From Terriglobales bacterium (GTDB taxonomy: Bacteria; Acidobacteriota; Terriglobia; Terriglobales; Acidobacteriaceae): a stretch of DNA of 8,338 bases. Shown here in pieces: positions 5,894 to 8,338 of the stretch. Under the pieces are notes generated by a model. The model saw only the letters and a program-made list of their open reading frames with translations, was not told where the DNA came from and did no database searches. Position 1 is the first letter of the stretch. Every line of letters starts with the position of its first letter. A program made the translations under genes and the position numbers. Where the stretch lies: contig JAATFE010000508.1 in assembly GCA_015655365.1 (NCBI GenBank), positions 1 to 8,338 of the forward strand, in the 5' to 3' direction.

Positions 5894-6658
5894 ACATCAA
5901 TTCTAGGCGACTGGAAACTCGATGCCGCGCTAGGCTCTTGTTTGTTGCTGGGCATGCGCCACGGCTTCGACTACGATCACCTGGCCGCCATCTCCGACAT
6001 TACCGCGGTACAGCGCAACTGGGCCAAGGGCCTGCGCCTGGGCATGACCTATGCCCTGGGCCACGCTTTCACCGTGGCTGCGCTGGGCGTGACCGTGCTG
6101 GAACTGCACATGGGCCTGCCCGAGGGACTCGACCACTGGACCGAGAAGTTGATTGGCCTGACCCTCATCATCCTGGGGATCGGCGTGGTCGCGGGAATTC
6201 TGCGCAAAGACGCGCACGGGCACAGCCATAGCCGCATCGAAAGCCGGCTGGCGATTGCGATTAATGGCGTCATCTGGATTTTTTGGCATGTGCGCAGGAT
6301 TTGGAATCGCGACCTTGCGAAGCCGGAGCGCTTTCAGTGGATGTACAACGGGAAGTCTGTCTTCCTGATCGGCGTGCTGCACGGCGTGGGCGCTGAAACG
6401 CCGAGCCAGTTGGCGCTCTTTTTCCTGACCGCGAACCTGGGCGGCACCTCTCGCGGCATGATGGGCCTGGGGGCCTTCGCCATGGGACTGGTGGCCATGA
6501 ACGCATTGATGACTGCCTCGATGGGCGGAGCATTCCGCGCCAGCGGCCACCATCCACGGCTCTATCACGCGGTGGCCTGGGCCGGGGCTGCGTACAGCTT
6601 CGTCATCGGCATCATCTTCCTCTTCGGAATTTCGGACCGCTTGCCGTCGCTGAGCTAG
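5891..6658 (+). CDS. NiCoT-type nickel/cobalt permease
   Basis: A roughly 255-residue multi-pass inner-membrane protein of the NicO/NiCoT (HoxN/HupN/NixA-like) superfamily, which takes up Ni(II) or Co(II). The family signature HX4DH in the second helix is present as RHGFDYDH (His24, Asp29, His30), followed by LGHAFTV (56-62), the usual second signature. Hydrophobic segments lie near 12-22, 48-72, 88-104, 120-133, 157-180, 195-215 and 228-250. A His-rich loop, HGHSH (109-113), follows the third of these. HGVGAETPSQ (164-173) is another block I associate with this family. Gaps are 96 nt from the previous gene and 230 nt to the next, so it may be its own transcript. The start is uncertain between GTG 5891 (preferred, see the -10 box) and TTG 5870. 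Nickel is favoured over cobalt only because a hydrogenase-type gene lies 1.3 kb downstream. Confidence 0.82.
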   Translation: MTSILGDWKLDAALGSCLLLGMRHGFDYDHLAAISDITAVQRNWAKGLRLGMTYALGHAFTVAALGVTVLELHMGLPEGLDHWTEKLIGLTLIILGIGVVAGILRKDAHGHSHSRIESRLAIAINGVIWIFWHVRRIWNRDLAKPERFQWMYNGKSVFLIGVLHGVGAETPSQLALFFLTANLGGTSRGMMGLGAFAMGLVAMNALMTASMGGAFRASGHHPRLYHAVAWAGAAYSFVIGIIFLFGISDRLPSLS

Positions 6659-6769
6659 ATCTTTGACCGTGCGATTTTATGTACTGCCAGGCACAAAGGC
6701 AAAGGCGCGCCGAAGGTGGAGCATCTAACCACATGGATGGGGTTAATGTTGCCTGTTGGTACTCGTTTT

Positions 6770-6812
6770 CCCAGGTCTCAGAATCGAGACCTGGGGCACC
6801 CGGTGTCGGTGC
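6770..6812. repeat. Perfect 10-bp palindrome plus second small hairpin
   Basis: CCCAGGTCTC (6770-6779) and GAGACCTGGG (6786-6795) are perfect complements around a 6-nt loop. Directly after, GCACC (6796-6800) and GGTGC (6808-6812) form a second 5-bp hairpin. No T tract follows on the + strand. TTTT precedes it, so it does not make a normal terminator on either strand. I recall similar palindromes as dispersed intergenic repeats in Acidobacteriota, but could not verify this. The rest of 6659-6888 holds only a small TAACC/GGTTA hairpin (6726-6745); I see no promoter there that I would defend. Confidence 0.6.
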
Positions 6813-6888
6813 AGATTCATGCGGTCAAAAACATGGCAGCAGTGCTGGCTCCCTCAATATGCAATTTCGGAAGTTCACAGGAGAACGA

Positions 6889-7383
6889 ATGAACGAGGCA
6901 CTTGAGAACCTGAAGAAGCGGCGCAGCATTCGCACCTACACCGACCAGCCGGTGGCACGCGAGGTGCTGGAAGACATTGTCGATTTTGGCCGCCTGGCGG
7001 CCACGGCGATGAACGACCAGCCCTGGGAGTTTGTGGTTGTTACCGACAAGGCAATGCTGGCAAAGCTGCCGGAACTGACCGGCCACGCGCAGTTTATTGC
7101 GACTTCGGCGGCCTGCATACTGGTCATCTGCAAGCCCACATCTCACTATCTCGAAGATGGCTCCGCGGCCAGCGAGCACATTCTGATTGCAGCACACGCA
7201 CACGGACTCGGCGCTTGCTGGGTAGCGGGGGAAAAGGAAGGATATGCCGACTCCATTCGCCAGTTAGTGGGCGCGCCGGAAGGGTATCGCCTGATCTGCC
7301 TGATCCCGGTGGGATATCCCGCCGAGTCGCCGGAAATAGAAAAGCGCACTTTGCAGGACGTGTTGCATTGGGAAAAATACTGA
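6889..7383 (+). CDS. Nitroreductase-family flavoprotein
   Basis: A 164-residue protein of the FMN-dependent nitroreductase family, which uses NAD(P)H to reduce nitro, quinone or other acceptors, normally as a cytosolic homodimer. Seen: the phosphate-binding start KKRRSIRTY (9-17), the flavin-contact stretch MNDQPWEF (41-48) in place of the common SxxNxQPW, and GLGACWVAG (106-114), where the family's conserved Gly-rich turn falls, and PVGYP near the C terminus. The length fits the short single-domain members (about 160-200 residues). Start: ATG 6889 has AGGAG (6879-6883) 5 nt upstream and puts the RRSIR motif at the usual position. The open frame extends 70 codons further up, but that stretch covers the palindromes at 6770-6812 and shows no family similarity. 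It sits between a nickel permease and a hydrogenase-type gene, yet no functional tie is established. Substrate unknown. Confidence 0.88.
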   Translation: MNEALENLKKRRSIRTYTDQPVAREVLEDIVDFGRLAATAMNDQPWEFVVVTDKAMLAKLPELTGHAQFIATSAACILVICKPTSHYLEDGSAASEHILIAAHAHGLGACWVAGEKEGYADSIRQLVGAPEGYRLICLIPVGYPAESPEIEKRTLQDVLHWEKY

Positions 7384-7411
7384 GGAACTTCCGATCAGAT
7401 GCGAGAGTTCC
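7384..7411 (+). terminator. Hairpin directly after the nitroreductase stop codon
   Basis: GGAACT (7384-7389) begins on the base after the TGA and pairs perfectly with AGTTCC (7406-7411), with a 16-nt loop. No T tract follows. It may protect the mRNA 3' end or be a weak terminator. Confidence 0.25.
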
Positions 7412-7440
7412 GAATCGCGTTCTTCAGTTGTGCTTCTTAC

Positions 7441-7460
7441 GGCACGGCTGAAGCCGTGTC
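7441..7460. repeat. CACGGCTGAAGCCGTG palindrome (REP-like)
   Basis: CACGGCT (7443-7449) and AGCCGTG (7452-7458) are separated by only GA. Extending outward, 7441-7447 pairs with 7454-7460, leaving a CTGAAG loop. Short near-perfect palindromes of this wording are ones I associate with dispersed intergenic repeats in Acidobacteriota; this is memory, not a search result. Confidence 0.6.
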
Positions 7461-7512
7461 CTTTCAAAGCGGCGACTTATTCAGAGGTACCTTAAAGATT
7501 CTTCGTGGAACT

Positions 7513-7558
7513 GTTGGCGCGCTGTTGGTTTCGTTGCTTTTCAAAATGGCGCGCCAGC
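7513..7558. repeat. GC-rich inverted repeat with long loop
   Basis: GTTGGCGCGC (7513-7522) pairs with GCGCGCCAGC (7549-7558), ten pairs with one wobble, around a 26-nt T-rich loop. CCGTTTTC follows on the + strand, so it could act as a late terminator for the nitroreductase transcript, 130 nt after its stop. The long loop makes that uncertain. Confidence 0.35.
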
Positions 7559-7579
7559 CCGTTTTCAGTGATGCATTTT

Positions 7580-7612
7580 TTGCTTTCTTAGTTTTATTGA
7601 CATATATAGAAT
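7580..7612 (+). promoter_or_regulatory. AT-rich promoter-like tract
   Basis: TTGCTT (7580-7585) and TATATA (7603-7608) are 17 nt apart, and TAGAAT (7607-7612) is an overlapping -10 alternative. This is the most AT-rich part of the intergenic region. A perfect TTGACA (7597-7602) is also present, but no -10 lies at the right distance after it. If active, it would leave a leader of about 365 nt before the hoxE-like gene. Confidence 0.3.
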
Positions 7613-7727
7613 CGCTCGCAAGGAGATCGTTTCCGCTTGCCTCTTCGCCTTCCCCCTGTGCGCGCGAGGCCGCGATAAAAAGACCGATCCTGAGTTAGCA
7701 AGAGATTTAGAATCACGACCGTGCGGT

Positions 7728-7769
7728 TCATCCGAAGCGCCTCGTTTTAGAGCGCGCACTTCAGGGTGA
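7728..7769. repeat. Imperfect 42-nt palindrome (REP-like)
   Basis: TCATCCGAAG (7728-7737) pairs with CTTC-A-GGGTGA (7759-7769) with one bulged A and one wobble. Inside, GC (7739-7740) can pair with GC, and CTC (7741-7743) with GAG (7750-7752), closing on GTTTTA. The wording resembles the widespread TTCAGGGTGA/TCATCC-type extragenic palindromes. No T tract follows, so a terminator is unlikely. Confidence 0.5.
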
Positions 7770-7825
7770 CGACCATCACCGACCATTCAGAGAGGCCATA
7801 TGTTTAATTAGCTTGCGTCCGAAAG

Positions 7826-7853
7826 GTTAAGGAAAAGTTAAGGGAAAATTTCC
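7826..7853 (+). promoter_or_regulatory. 11-bp direct repeat, candidate response-regulator site
   Basis: GTTAAGG occurs at 7826-7832 and again at 7837-7843, exactly 11 bp apart, each followed by an A run. Head-to-tail repeats with an 11-bp period on one DNA face are typical of OmpR/PhoB-type response regulators. The second copy runs into the palindrome GGAAAATTTCC (7843-7853). The site lies about 130-155 nt ahead of the hoxE-like start. The regulator is unknown. Confidence 0.35.
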
Positions 7854-7972
7854 GTCTTCCTCTCCCTTTTCGAGATGCTCAAGTGGGCCAGCACCCGCCG
7901 CTTTTGTGGCGCTCCAAATGTAATTCGGCAACGACAGCCACGAAGCTCCGAGATCTCTGCGCCAGAATTTTC

Positions 7973-7980
7973 AGGAGGAA
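7973..7980 (+). promoter_or_regulatory. Ribosome binding site of the hoxE-like gene
   Basis: AGGAGGAA at 7973-7980 is a near-ideal Shine-Dalgarno sequence. It lies 4 nt (from AGGAGG) before GTG 7983. The next in-frame ATG (7998) is 19 nt away, too far, so the site selects the GTG. Confidence 0.65.
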
Positions 7981-7982
7981 AC

Positions 7983-8338
7983 GTGACCCTCTTTCCAATG
8001 CCCCCACTTCCGTCGAACGACAAACGATGGAAGATCGTGAACGGCACGATGCGCCGCCATGGATATACCCGCCATGCGCTGATCGAAACGCTGCACACCG
8101 TGCAGACATCCTTTGGGTACCTTGACGATGAATCGATCCGCTTCGTGGCCAAGTCTCTGCGCGTGCCGCTCAGCCAGGCGTACGGGGTGGTCACTTTCTA
8201 TCATTACTTCAGCCTGAAGCCACCCGGCGAGCACACCGCGACGGTTTGCACCGGAACCGCCTGCTACATCAAGGGCGCCGATCGCCTGATCGCGAGTTCC
8301 GAACGTCATCTGGACATCAAGCAGGGCGAAACCACACC
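7983..8338 (+). CDS. hoxE: HoxE/NuoE-type [2Fe-2S] subunit, 3' end outside the window
   Basis: The first 118 residues of a thioredoxin-like [2Fe-2S] protein of the NuoE/24-kDa family, open at the window edge. The N-terminal helical part contains LHTVQTSFGYLDDESIRFVA (37-56), the family's first block. GVVTFYHYFSLKPPGEHT (68-85) and CTGTACYIKGA (89-99) follow. Cys89 and Cys94 give the first CX4C pair of cluster ligands; the second pair should lie beyond the edge. The wording YHYFSLKPPGEHT and CTGTACYIKGA is closest to HoxE, the diaphorase subunit of bidirectional NAD-linked [NiFe]-hydrogenase, rather than to NuoE of complex I or the gamma subunit of NAD-linked formate dehydrogenase. These alternatives are not excluded. 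GTG 7983 is chosen because of the strong Shine-Dalgarno site. Nickel-permease and flavoprotein genes lie upstream. The complex would be cytosolic or membrane-associated. Confidence 0.75.
   Translation, partial: MTLFPMPPLPSNDKRWKIVNGTMRRHGYTRHALIETLHTVQTSFGYLDDESIRFVAKSLRVPLSQAYGVVTFYHYFSLKPPGEHTATVCTGTACYIKGADRLIASSERHLDIKQGETT

Larger units (their letters stand above)
7384..7982. other. 599-nt intergenic region upstream of hoxE-like gene
   Basis: No credible gene. From left to right it holds a stop-adjacent hairpin (7384-7411), a CACGGCT palindrome (7441-7460), a GC-rich stem with a long loop (7513-7558), an AT-rich promoter-like tract (7574-7612), an imperfect palindrome (7728-7769), an 11-bp-spaced direct repeat (7826-7848) with a small palindrome (7843-7853), and a 6-bp hairpin with TTTT loop (7896-7911: CGCCGC with GTGGCG). 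A 99-codon + frame (7399-7698) runs across the first three palindromes and lacks a ribosome site or recognisable motifs. Confidence 0.7.

Noticed and set aside
6679..6888. 70-residue N-terminal extension of the nitroreductase
   Set aside because: The stretch crosses two palindromes, has unlikely composition, and ATG 6889 has its own ribosome site and a conserved N terminus.
7597..7602. Perfect TTGACA -35 hexamer
   Set aside because: At 16-18 nt downstream the sequence is GC-containing (around 7619-7626) and unlike a -10 box.
7399..7698. 99-codon + frame as a small membrane protein
   Set aside because: It covers three palindromes, has no ribosome site and shows no clear membrane topology or family.
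7744..7753. GTTTTAGAGC, identical to the start of a Cas9-type CRISPR repeat
   Set aside because: Only ten bases, occurring once, inside the loop and arm of a local palindrome; no spacers, array or cas gene.

Overview
The window looks like moderately GC-rich chromosomal DNA of a free-living bacterium. All six supported genes lie on the + strand, with well-formed Shine-Dalgarno sites, UUCG/palindrome-type intergenic elements and no phage, transposase, tRNA or rRNA genes. My best guess is a member of the Acidobacteriota. It rests on the protein flavour and on intergenic palindromes such as CACGGCTGAAGCCGTG and CCCAGGTCTC-N6-GAGACCTGGG, which I associate from memory with that phylum. I could not check this, so it is a weak inference.

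Layout. (1) 119-1102: a stand-alone phosphate acetyl/butyryl transferase, closed by a textbook terminator with a c(UUCG)g loop (1130-1171). (2) 1234-1893: a HAD-IA hydrolase of the phosphoglycolate phosphatase type. (3) 2067-2579: Dps, a DNA-binding ferritin-like protein with all five ferroxidase residues, behind a structured leader. (4) 2580-2932: no gene, but densely structured DNA. A 120-nt nested inverted repeat starts at the dps stop codon, followed by a 43-nt hairpin and then the promoter and leader of the next gene. (5) 2933-5794: a soluble 953-residue protein with four PAS domains, GGDEF and EAL. Both cyclic-di-GMP synthesis and degradation motifs are complete and a product-inhibition site is present. 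(6) 5891-6658: a NiCoT-type nickel/cobalt permease. (7) 6889-7383: a small nitroreductase-family flavoprotein. (8) 7384-7982: 599 nt without a gene, holding several palindromes, an AT-rich promoter-like tract and an 11-bp-spaced direct repeat. (9) 7983-8338: the start of a HoxE/NuoE-type [2Fe-2S] subunit, cut by the window edge.

How they may work together. The left half is a set of apparently independent housekeeping and stress genes. The right end reads as the upstream flank of a bidirectional NAD-linked [NiFe]-hydrogenase (HoxEFUYH-type) locus: a nickel importer about 1.3 kb ahead of hoxE could supply the metal centre, and the flavoprotein between them may or may not be related. This link is inferred from position and families. 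The decisive genes (hoxF, U, Y, H) lie beyond the window. I see no clear previously undescribed protein system. The most unexplained signal is the structured intergenic DNA after dps and before hoxE.
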